Of a stretch of DNA of 64,000 nt, positions 1 to 7,125 are shown piece after piece. The notes below the pieces were generated by a model. It was not told the DNA's origin. It did not search any database and saw nothing but the letters and a program-made list of their open reading frames with translations. The translations under genes and the position numbers were made by a program. Positions within the stretch are counted from its first letter, which is position 1. Every line of letters begins with the position of its first letter. The DNA comes from Flavobacteriaceae bacterium CG2_30_31_66 (GTDB lineage: Bacteria; Bacteroidota; Bacteroidia; Flavobacteriales; Flavobacteriaceae), in NCBI GenBank assembly GCA_001873065.1, contig MNYM01000050.1:1-64000 (forward strand). The letters run 5' to 3'.

Positions 1-32
1 TCATTGCGGAGAATCTGAAAGAGGATTTATAA
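1..32 (+). CDS. 3' end of an unidentified gene
   Basis: Only the last ten codons of a possible rightward gene are inside the window, ending ...ENLKEDL and a TAA at 30-32. A strong hairpin terminator starts 13 bases later, which is what makes a gene end here plausible. Too little is visible to name a family. A second frame stays open through the terminator and is less likely to be the coding one. Confidence 0.4.
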   Translation, partial: IAENLKEDL

Positions 33-44
33 ATTTTAGACATA

Positions 45-72
45 AAAAAACCTTGTTTTCACAAGGTTTTTT
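45..72 (+). terminator. intrinsic terminator
   Basis: A 12-bp perfect stem (arms beginning AAAAAACCTTGT) with a 4-base loop is followed by a T-rich tail. It closes the gene that ends at position 32. The A-run on the left arm means it could also act leftward. Confidence 0.8.
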
Positions 73-864
73 AAAATATATGAAAGCTTAAAAACTAAGG
101 CAAAAATAGCGGTTTAAGCCGTGGCAGAATCTAAGTTTCGTTTTCTATCTTGTTGCTGTTTAGGAAGTTTTGGCGTTTCAAATCCGCTACTTCTTTTACA
201 CCAACCTTAGCAAGTTTATCTGAACAAAACTCAAAAGGATATATGACCAAGAATTCAAAAATTATAAAGAAGACTGAACCCGATTACCAGTTTTAAAATC
301 AATGCCAAACCATAGACCCCCAATATCACCTCTTTAAATAAAATTCCCCAACCTCACCATTCGTCCCTAAAACTTTACAACATTCCGCTTGTTTTTTATA
401 GCATTCCGCTTAATAGTTAAAGCATGTCACTTATACGCTACTCCATTCCGCTTTTCCTTTAACTCATTTTGCTTGTACGCTACTCCATTCCGCCAGCGGA
501 ACGCTTCAGCGAACTGACGGAACGTATCAGCGAACTGACGGAACGTATTAGGATATACAAATAAAAATGGGATATTAACTTAAGCGACATTTTTATAAAT
601 ATTTATCTTGTTCTTAAACTTTGGATATGCAAAGCAAAGTAGAATTTAACTACACACTGACGAGTGGAATAAGAACATTACATGATAGGAGTTTGGCGAA
701 AAAGCAGGTTCAGTATTGAGTTGAACATTTGTAGAAAAACAAACTTTTAAAAACCAATTTTTCTGCAAGGTTTCAAAACGATTAAGAATTCTAGGTGATA
801 CTACCTAATACTATTAATAAAAATTTCTAAATAAGCCCTTAATATTGGGAGTTTAGTAAATAAA
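73..864. other. gene-poor intergenic stretch with repeats
   Basis: No convincing gene is visible in almost 800 bases. Between 370 and 550 there is a cluster of short repeats (described separately). A 50-codon open frame without a start codon runs leftward from 283 to a stop at 131-133 and reads ...DKLAKVGVKEVADLK...; its composition looks coding-like, so it may be the remnant of a decayed gene, but I recognise no family. The rest (550-864) is AT-rich with no recognised signal. Confidence 0.6.
381..547. repeat. cluster of short direct and inverted repeats
   Basis: CATTCCGC occurs four times (381, 402, 444, 486). A 22-base unit containing it is repeated at 430-451 and 472-493 with one mismatch (period 42). 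An inverted repeat TTCCGC-CA-GCGGAA lies at 488-501. Directly after it a 21-base unit starting TCAGCGAACTG is perfectly duplicated in tandem at 506-526 and 527-547. The block is richer in G+C than its surroundings. There are no regular spacers, so it is not a CRISPR array. Confidence 0.85.
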
Positions 865-1293
865 TCACTCGGATACCCGCGTCCAATAGGCAGTTTTTCC
901 CAATAATGAGATGCCAATGTAGCCACGCAACTTCAATTTGTTGGGCGTTTCAAGTTTGATATAGCATTGGTATTCTTTGCCATTGCGTGGATCTAAGATT
1001 TTTCCTCCTGACCATTCGTCTCCGGTTTTTTTTAACCCTGTAAGGATGTTCAAACCTAAAATAGGAGTGTTTTTTTGTTTGCCTTTGCACAAATCACACA
1101 AAAAATCTTGTCTTTTTGAATCCATGATTTTCACCACTTTGGCGAAAGCTTTGTCATTTTTTTGATAAACTTCTACAACAGAGTCTATTTCTCCAGTTTC
1201 TTCGTTTGTAGAATGCCATTTGCCAAAAATAGTTTGTGATTGCAATGAAAATAAGCAAAATAAAAAGAGTAGGGTAATGGTATATTTTTTCAT
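865..1293 (-). CDS. DUF2147 family secreted protein
   Basis: This 142-residue protein begins with a signal peptide (basic start, then a Leu/Phe-rich core ending near SLQSQ) and continues as a DUF2147 domain: a GKWHS...TGEIDSVVEVY opening, a two-Cys CDLCKG segment around residues 66-71, the GGKILDPRNGKEY core and a C-terminal LRGYIG...YWTRV strand. DUF2147 proteins are small lipocalin-like envelope proteins of unknown role. It lies 6 bases after the KdsC-like phosphatase gene on the same strand, so it is probably the last gene of a three-gene leftward operon. No function beyond the family can be claimed. Confidence 0.85.
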   Translation of the reverse strand: MKKYTITLLFLFCLFSLQSQTIFGKWHSTNEETGEIDSVVEVYQKNDKAFAKVVKIMDSKRQDFLCDLCKGKQKNTPILGLNILTGLKKTGDEWSGGKILDPRNGKEYQCYIKLETPNKLKLRGYIGISLLGKTAYWTRVSE

Positions 1294-1299
1294 GGAGTG

Positions 1300-1824
1300 T
1301 TAGATGGCTCCGTCATAAAAATCATTCCACTTGTTTTGCACACGCAAGGTTTGTTCAATGACATCTCGCACACAACCTTCACCGCCTTTTTTATTAGAAA
1401 TATAAAGGGCAATTTGCTGTATTTCTGGTGCTGCATCATTGGGAGCACAAGCCATTCCTACCACCTTCAACACGGGAATATCAGGAATATCATCACCCAT
1501 ATACAAGACGTTTTCAGGTTTTAAATCATATTTTGCAACCAATTCTTGGTATTGTTTTATTTTGTCATGAGCACCTAAATAAATATCTTCAATGCCAAGC
1601 AATTCTAGTCTTTTTCGAACACCCTCATTGGTGCCTCCAGAAATAATACAGATTCTGAAGCCGCTATTCAACGCTTTTTTCATAGCATATCCATCTTTGA
1701 CATTCATGTGTCGCAACAATTCACCATCGGGCATAATTGTTAGCATTCCGTTGGTCAATACGCCATCGACGTCAAAAATAAAGGTGGTAATTTTAGGTAA
1801 TAATTGTTTGTAACTAATAGCCAT
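1300..1824 (-). CDS. kdsC: KdsC-like HAD phosphatase
   Basis: A 174-residue HAD-superfamily phosphatase of the KdsC type. The nucleophile motif FDVDGVLTNG (Asp18, Asp20) is near the N terminus, ISGG forms motif II, and MGDDIPD forms the acidic motif IV. There is no cap domain, as in KdsC, which works as a tetramer and removes phosphate from 3-deoxy-D-manno-octulosonate 8-phosphate in LPS core synthesis. The start overlaps the end of the DUF2520 gene by 11 bases, indicating translational coupling. Substrate is inferred from family only; related short HAD enzymes act on other sugar phosphates. Confidence 0.85.
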   Translation of the reverse strand: MAISYKQLLPKITTFIFDVDGVLTNGMLTIMPDGELLRHMNVKDGYAMKKALNSGFRICIISGGTNEGVRKRLELLGIEDIYLGAHDKIKQYQELVAKYDLKPENVLYMGDDIPDIPVLKVVGMACAPNDAAPEIQQIALYISNKKGGEGCVRDVIEQTLRVQNKWNDFYDGAI

Positions 1825-2509
1825 CTTGTATTGATTTTGTTAGGATTGTATAAATTTCTTGCTGATGTGAATCTAGCAAGTGTAAATGATTTTGAATGGT
1901 TTGTTGGTCATTGCGAATGCCAGGACCTGTTTGTGCTTCTTTTGGTGATAATACCTTTATTTTCAATGCAGTTTCTTGTATTAATGGATGTAATACTTCA
2001 AACGGTAATTGATGGGTTTTGCAGATTTTAGCAGCAATTTGATAACAATGATTTGTAAAATTATTTGCAAAAACAGCCGCTACATGCAATGCTTTTCGTT
2101 GTTCAGAATTGATAAAATATGTTTTTTCGGAAAGCAATTTGGCAAGTCTTTCAAGGGTGTTTAAATCATCGTTATTGGTTGCTTCAAGGCAAAAAGGGAC
2201 TTCTTGGAAATTGACAGGTTTTTCTTTGCTAAAGGTTTGTAACATGTAAAAAACACCTTTTCTAGTTTTATTTTGCAATGCTTCCATAGAAACACTTCCA
2301 GAGGTATGCACCACAAATGGATTGGTTATATGTGATGAAACCTCTCCAATGGCATCATCAGAAACTGCAATAATTGTAATATCTGCAGATGGAATATTTA
2401 TCAAGTTTCTAGAATGGATTTGCAAAACACTGATGTCTTTCAGCCACCGAAAAGCCTTCAATAAATGATTTGCCACATTTCCTTTACCAACAATTAACAC
2501 TGAAATCAT
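1814..2509 (-). CDS. Rossmann-fold DUF2520 protein
   Basis: About 231 residues. An N-terminal Rossmann fold (VLIVGKGNVANHLL nucleotide-binding loop) resembles F420/NADP oxidoreductases, and the helical second half is DUF2520. The family is widespread in Bacteroidota and is commonly annotated as a putative dehydrogenase; the substrate is not known. I chose the ATG at 2509 because the frame extends upstream only to a TTG at 2537-2539, and a promoter-like TACCTTCG (minus strand, 2521-2514) lies between them. It overlaps the KdsC-like gene, its likely operon partner. Confidence 0.85.
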   Translation of the reverse strand: MISVLIVGKGNVANHLLKAFRWLKDISVLQIHSRNLINIPSADITIIAVSDDAIGEVSSHITNPFVVHTSGSVSMEALQNKTRKGVFYMLQTFSKEKPVNFQEVPFCLEATNNDDLNTLERLAKLLSEKTYFINSEQRKALHVAAVFANNFTNHCYQIAAKICKTHQLPFEVLHPLIQETALKIKVLSPKEAQTGPGIRNDQQTIQNHLHLLDSHQQEIYTILTKSIQDGY

Positions 2510-2685
2510 ATAACGAAGGTAACTATTTTTTGATTTCAAAAAAAATTATGCAAAACGATTGTGTTCAACTTAAACAAAATTAATTTTAACCCACGAATTC
2601 ATTTATGCAGAAATAGTATTTTTAAATAAAGATATTGTTAAAGTTAAAAATCTATTTTGTAAATTGAACTTTTAAATTCAAATCA

Positions 2686-3360
2686 ATGAGCATCAATATT
2701 GAAACACTTCAATTTTTAAAAGATTTAGAACAAAACAACCAAAGAGAATGGTTTACTGAACAAAAAAATAGGTTTTTAAAAGCCCAACAAAACGCAAAAT
2801 TGTTTTTTGCAGAAATTCATGCAACTTTGCAGAAACACGACGAAATTGAAGCTTCAAAAATGATGCGAATTTATAGAGATGTGCGTTTTTCGAATGATAA
2901 AACGCCTTACAAAGCGCAGTTTGCCAATTCATTCTCACGTTTAGGAAAAGAATTACGAGGAGGTTATTTTATTAGAATCAAATCAGGAGAATCTTTATTG
3001 GCCGGTGGTTTTTGGGAACCTAGCAAAGAAGATTTATTCAGAATAAGACAAGAAATTGCACAAGATGCTAGTGAAATCAAAGCCATCTTAGCGGAAGAAA
3101 AATACCAAAGATATTTTGGCGGAAAGTTTGAGAGTTTTGAAGAATTAAAAACGGCTCCGAGAGGTTTTGACAAAGACCATCCTGCATCAGATTTGTTGCG
3201 AAAAAAAGGGTTTATTGCGCAAAGAAATTTTACGGATGAAGAAGTAATTTCACCAAATTTTTTGCAAGAAATTGACCAAAGTTTTCAAACATTGCGCCCT
3301 TTTTTCAACTTGTTTAGTGATATTTTGACCACCAATTTGAATGGAGAGTCTATAGTGTAG
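2686..3360 (+). CDS. DUF2461 family protein
   Basis: A 224-residue protein matching the DUF2461/TIGR02453 family throughout: FLKDLEQNNQREWF at the start, the MMRIYRDVRFSNDKTPYK signature at about residues 58-75, and GGFWEPS near the middle. The family is soluble and widespread in bacteria and fungi, with no established biochemical role. It stands alone on the plus strand, and its last 11 bases overlap the end of the convergent MATE exporter gene, with no room for a terminator between them. Confidence 0.9.
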   Translation: MSINIETLQFLKDLEQNNQREWFTEQKNRFLKAQQNAKLFFAEIHATLQKHDEIEASKMMRIYRDVRFSNDKTPYKAQFANSFSRLGKELRGGYFIRIKSGESLLAGGFWEPSKEDLFRIRQEIAQDASEIKAILAEEKYQRYFGGKFESFEELKTAPRGFDKDHPASDLLRKKGFIAQRNFTDEEVISPNFLQEIDQSFQTLRPFFNLFSDILTTNLNGESIV

Positions 3361-4696
3361 ATTTTAGGTTTTTAGTTACTTCGCGTTTCAAAATAATGAT
3401 GGTAATGATGGTTGACAACACATCCGAAATAGGAAAAGACCACCAAACTCCTGAAACTCCCATGTATTTTGGTAGAAAATAAGCAAGGGGAATTAAAAAA
3501 ATCCCTTGTTTTAACAAGGTCAATAACAATGCAGGAAATGCTTTTCCTGCTGCTTGGAAATAAGCAGAGCCGATCAATTGCATGGTAACAATTGGAGTTA
3601 CTAAAAAAACAATCAACAACGCATTTGGTGTTTCTTGAATCAATGTTGCATCTATCGTAAAAATCCGAATGATTTCCTCTTTGAAAACTAAAATTCCAAC
3701 AAAAATGATGGTTCCTAAAACCGTTCCAAAAGTAATGGCTGTTTTGATGGTTTCTTTGACTCTTTCATTTTTTTGTGCACCAATATTAAAACCTGCTACC
3801 GGCAAAAAACCTTGAGAAACACCCAAAACTGGCGATAACGCAAACATCATTACTCGATTGATAATGCCGTAAATTGAAATCGCAATTTCGCCTCCATAAA
3901 CAAATAATGAGTAATTTAAAACAATCATCAACAAACTAATAGCTCCTTGCCTTACCACAGTAACACCACCCAAAGCAATGATTTCTTTGACAATTTTTAT
4001 ATCTAATAAAAAGTTTTTGGGAATGATTTTGAGTTCACTTTTTTTTGAGAAAAAGAAGTACAAAATAAACAATCCACAGCTAGCATAGGAGATAGAGGTT
4101 GCCAAACCTGCGCCCCACATTCCCCAATTGAAATATTTGATGAAAACAACATCTAATCCCACATTTACGATGGCAGGAATAATCATGGCGATCATGGCAA
4201 ATTTTGGTTTTCCTTCAGCCCTAATCACAGGATTCCCCATCATGGCAAAAGCCAAAAATGGAACACCATAAATAATAACATTAAAATAGATAGCTGCAAT
4301 TGGAAGAATATCACCTTTTGCTCCAAAAAGATTAAGGATGGGAACACTAAAAAATATTCCTACAATCACAAAAATGATAGATAACAATAAGGTCAAACTG
4401 ATTTGATTGCCGAAAGTTAAAAAAGCTTTATCAGATCTTCCTGCACCTAAAGCCCTTGAAATAATAGAACTTCCTCCAATTCCAATACCCATTCCAATAG
4501 AGGAAATTAGGAACGCAATAGGCAACACCACTGTGATTGCCGCAATTGCCAGAACACCAATCCATTGTCCAACAAAAATAGTATCAACAATCATGTTGAG
4601 AGACATCACTAAGATACCAATTGTTGCGGGAACTGCTTGTTTAATAAGCAATTTACTGATTTTCTCTGAGCCTAAATTGTTTGCTAATTCTATCAT
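3350..4696 (-). CDS. MATE family efflux transporter
   Basis: A 448-residue inner-membrane protein with about twelve hydrophobic segments in two homologous halves, typical of MATE (multi-antimicrobial extrusion) exporters. The first half contains GGSSIISRALGAGRSDKA and the second VSQGFLPVAGFNIGAQ, the paired signature positions of the DinF/MepA-like branch. These exporters use H+ or Na+ gradients to expel cationic compounds. The substrate cannot be read from sequence. The gene is monocistronic, divergent from the thioesterase gene and tail-overlapping with the DUF2461 gene. Confidence 0.92.
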   Translation of the reverse strand: MIELANNLGSEKISKLLIKQAVPATIGILVMSLNMIVDTIFVGQWIGVLAIAAITVVLPIAFLISSIGMGIGIGGSSIISRALGAGRSDKAFLTFGNQISLTLLLSIIFVIVGIFFSVPILNLFGAKGDILPIAAIYFNVIIYGVPFLAFAMMGNPVIRAEGKPKFAMIAMIIPAIVNVGLDVVFIKYFNWGMWGAGLATSISYASCGLFILYFFFSKKSELKIIPKNFLLDIKIVKEIIALGGVTVVRQGAISLLMIVLNYSLFVYGGEIAISIYGIINRVMMFALSPVLGVSQGFLPVAGFNIGAQKNERVKETIKTAITFGTVLGTIIFVGILVFKEEIIRIFTIDATLIQETPNALLIVFLVTPIVTMQLIGSAYFQAAGKAFPALLLTLLKQGIFLIPLAYFLPKYMGVSGVWWSFPISDVLSTIITIIILKREVTKNLKSTL

Positions 4697-4754
4697 AAAA
4701 GTTCTGCAAATATGAGGATAATTCAGTTGTTTTTTTGAAGTTTTGCATCGATAA

Positions 4755-4786
4755 TTGTTATGAGAATATTAATTTTTCTAAGTTTG
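4755..4786 (+). promoter_or_regulatory. Bacteroidota promoter of the thioesterase gene
   Basis: TTG at 4755-4757, a 21-bp spacer and TAAGTTTG at 4779-4786 match the TTG...TAnnTTTG promoter of Bacteroidota. Transcription would start near 4792, giving a very short leader before the ATG at 4802. Confidence 0.7.
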
Positions 4787-4801
4787 TAAAAATGGATAGG
4801 A

Positions 4802-5197
4802 ATGAGTAAAGATTTTTCAATAAACATTACAGTAACTTTAAATGATTTAGACACTTTAAATCATGTAAACAATGCTGTTTATGTGCAATGGATGGAAGTT
4901 GTAGCAACGAAACATTGGGCATATTTAACCACTCAAAACCCTTTTCCAAACTATATTTGGGTGGTGATGAAACACGAAATTGATTATAAAAATCAGGCTT
5001 TTTTGGGCGATGAAATTACCGCAAAAACTTGGGTAGGAGAGACCAAAGGTTTTACGTCTGTTCGCCATATTGCATTTTATAAAGGCGATATTTTGTTGGT
5101 TGCTGCCAAAACTATTTGGGCAATGTTGGATGCTACTACTCAAAAACCAGTGAGAATTCGAGAGAATGTGTTGAAGGTTTTGCAAATTATTGACTGA
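4802..5197 (+). CDS. hotdog-fold acyl-CoA thioesterase
   Basis: A 131-residue single-domain 4HBT hotdog protein. The catalytic loop DLDTLNHVNNAVY (Asp17 region) matches the YbgC/FadM type, followed by YKNQAFLGDEI and the strand-rich C terminus. Members hydrolyse acyl-CoA thioesters in the cytoplasm as tetramers; chain-length preference cannot be judged. It has its own promoter and is followed by about 130 bases before the helicase gene, so it is probably transcribed alone. Confidence 0.88.
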   Translation: MSKDFSINITVTLNDLDTLNHVNNAVYVQWMEVVATKHWAYLTTQNPFPNYIWVVMKHEIDYKNQAFLGDEITAKTWVGETKGFTSVRHIAFYKGDILLVAAKTIWAMLDATTQKPVRIRENVLKVLQIID

Positions 5198-5304
5198 TAA
5201 GTTTTAATAAAAATCCAATCATACTTGACAGGTTTTTGAAACCTACAAAGTATTTTATTCTTTAAAATTGACACTCATCAACCATAATTTAAGACTTATA
5301 AAAG

Positions 5305-5312
5305 TATCTTTG
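5305..5312 (+). promoter_or_regulatory. -7 element of the DEAD-box helicase gene
   Basis: TATCTTTG, a perfect match to TAnnTTTG, lies 18 bp before the ATG at 5330. No well-spaced TTG is visible upstream, so only the -7 box is supported. Confidence 0.5.
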
Positions 5313-5329
5313 CAAAAATTATAAAGACA

Positions 5330-6451
5330 ATGACCACATTTTCAGCACTTGGAGTTCATAAAAAGTACATTCAAGCCTTAAAAGAACTCGGAATTTCGCA
5401 ACCTACAGAAATTCAACAAAAAGCCTTACCTATTTTACTGAATTCAAAAACCGATTTTATTGGATTGGCACAAACAGGAACTGGAAAAACAGTGGCATTT
5501 GGAGTGCCTTTATTGCATCAAATTGATGCCAATCAACCACATATTCAAGCCTTGATTTTGTCACCCACAAGAGAATTGGTGCAACAAATCAAAAAACAAT
5601 TGTTCAAATTCACGAAGTTTTCTGAAGAAAAAATCTTTTTGGAAGCTGTTTTTGGAGGTGAAAAAATCGACAAACAATTGTATAATTTGTCAAGAACTAC
5701 GCACGTTGTGATCGCAACTCCAGGCCGTTTAATTGATTTGATTGAACGCGGAACTATGGACATCAGTCATGTAAAAACCATTGTGTTGGATGAAGCAGAC
5801 GAAATGTTGAGTATGGGTTTTAAACAAGACTTGAATAGAATTTTAAAATTCACCACCAAAGTAGATAGAAAAACTTGGTTATTTTCAGCAACAATGCCCG
5901 AAGAAATCAAGAAAATCATCAAAACCTATATGGATGCCAATGCACCAAGAGTTGAAGTCAATAAAGATTCTTTGGTAAATGCGAATATTAGACATCAATT
6001 TGCGAAAACAACCATCAAAGACAAAACGGTTGATATCATTGCTTTTTTAGAAAAAAGAACATCTCAAAGGGGCATTATTTTTTGCAGAACTAAGGCTGGT
6101 GCTCAGAATTTGGCAACTCAATTAATTGAAAATGGTTTTTCGGCAGCAGCTTTAGAAGGCGATATGCAACAAAAAGAACGTGATAAAGTGATGCGTGCTT
6201 TCAAAAATGAAAGTTTGCAATATTTGATTTCAACTGATGTTTCAGCACGTGGAATTGACGTAAAAGGATTGGAATTTGTGATTCATCATCAATTGCCCGA
6301 AACCAACGATTACTATACACATAGAAGTGGACGAACAGCAAGAGCAGGAAAATCTGGCACTTCTATTGCCTTTATTTTGCCTTCTGAAATAGAACGAATT
6401 CATCAATTACAAAAAGAATTGTCAATCAAATTTACAGAAGTTACAGTGTAA
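5330..6451 (+). CDS. DEAD-box ATP-dependent RNA helicase
   Basis: A 373-residue two-RecA-domain helicase. Visible motifs are the Q motif region (GISQPTEIQ), Walker A AQTGTGKT (47-54), PTRELV, TPGR, DEAD (154-157), SAT (186-188), and in the second domain STDVSARGID and HRSGRTARAG. The protein stops just after the helicase core, with no C-terminal basic tail or DbpA-type RNA-binding domain, so it is a minimal RhlE/CshA-like enzyme. It would unwind short RNA duplexes in ribosome assembly or RNA decay. The next gene starts 1 base after its stop codon. Confidence 0.93.
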   Translation: MTTFSALGVHKKYIQALKELGISQPTEIQQKALPILLNSKTDFIGLAQTGTGKTVAFGVPLLHQIDANQPHIQALILSPTRELVQQIKKQLFKFTKFSEEKIFLEAVFGGEKIDKQLYNLSRTTHVVIATPGRLIDLIERGTMDISHVKTIVLDEADEMLSMGFKQDLNRILKFTTKVDRKTWLFSATMPEEIKKIIKTYMDANAPRVEVNKDSLVNANIRHQFAKTTIKDKTVDIIAFLEKRTSQRGIIFCRTKAGAQNLATQLIENGFSAAALEGDMQQKERDKVMRAFKNESLQYLISTDVSARGIDVKGLEFVIHHQLPETNDYYTHRSGRTARAGKSGTSIAFILPSEIERIHQLQKELSIKFTEVTV

Positions 6452-6452
6452 C

Positions 6453-7076
6453 ATGGAATTGATTTATACGCTTGATATTTTAGGAACTTTTGCCTTTGCT
6501 ATTAGTGGAGCTTTAGTAGCTTCTGACAAAAATTTCGATCTGTTTGGAGTGCTAATTATTGCTTTTGTAACAGCAGTTGGAGGAGGCATGTTGCGTGATG
6601 TTTTAATCAACGCACATCCAATAAATTGGATTGGCGATTTGAACTATTTATGGACAATTTTGGCGGCAGTCATCACTACTTTTTTATTCAAAAGTAAGAT
6701 TTTACCACTTAGTAAAACCATGTTTTTGTTTGATACTATTGGCTTGGGGGTTTTTACTTTATTAGGCTTACAAAAAGGATTGACATACAATTTGCATCCA
6801 ATTATTGCCTTGATAATGGGAATGATTTCAGCGGTTTTTGGAGGGGTTTTAAGAGATATTTTAACGAATAAAGTACCATTGATATTTGAAAAAGAAATTT
6901 ATGCCTCAGCTTGTTTGGTTGGCGGAATTTTCTATTTGATGTTGGATTATTTTGGTGCGAATCAAAATGTTAATTTTGTACTTTCTGCTTCAATAATTTT
7001 TATTATTCGTTTGGTTGCCGTAAGATTTCATCTGCAATTACCCAAAATAAAAGACGATCTATTCGATAAATCATAA
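6453..7076 (+). CDS. TRIC/UPF0126 family cation channel
   Basis: A 207-residue integral membrane protein with about seven hydrophobic helices and two homologous repeats. Each repeat carries the Gly-rich GGG/FGG plus LRD motif: AVGGGMLRDVL at about 44-54 and FGGVLRDIL near 130. This is the YicG/UPF0126 family, the bacterial relatives of trimeric intracellular cation channels. It begins 1 base after the DEAD-box helicase and is probably co-transcribed with it; there is no obvious functional link. A bidirectional terminator follows. Confidence 0.9.
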   Translation: MELIYTLDILGTFAFAISGALVASDKNFDLFGVLIIAFVTAVGGGMLRDVLINAHPINWIGDLNYLWTILAAVITTFLFKSKILPLSKTMFLFDTIGLGVFTLLGLQKGLTYNLHPIIALIMGMISAVFGGVLRDILTNKVPLIFEKEIYASACLVGGIFYLMLDYFGANQNVNFVLSASIIFIIRLVAVRFHLQLPKIKDDLFDKS

Positions 7077-7107
7077 AAAAAGCGAAACTGTATAAGTTTC
7101 GCTTTTT
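7077..7107. terminator. bidirectional terminator
   Basis: A 13-bp perfect stem (AAAAAGCGAAACT against its complement) with a 5-base loop has A and T runs on opposite sides. It sits between two convergent genes, the TRIC-like channel and the tricorn-like protease, and can serve both. Confidence 0.85.
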
Positions 7108-7125
7108 AAAATTATATTTTAAAAG

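Noticed and set aside
430..547. CRISPR array
   Set aside because: Repeats are few, directly abutting or differently spaced, with no uniform spacers and no cas genes nearby.
73..864. Insertion sequence
   Set aside because: No transposase frame, no terminal inverted repeats bounding the region and no target duplication could be seen.
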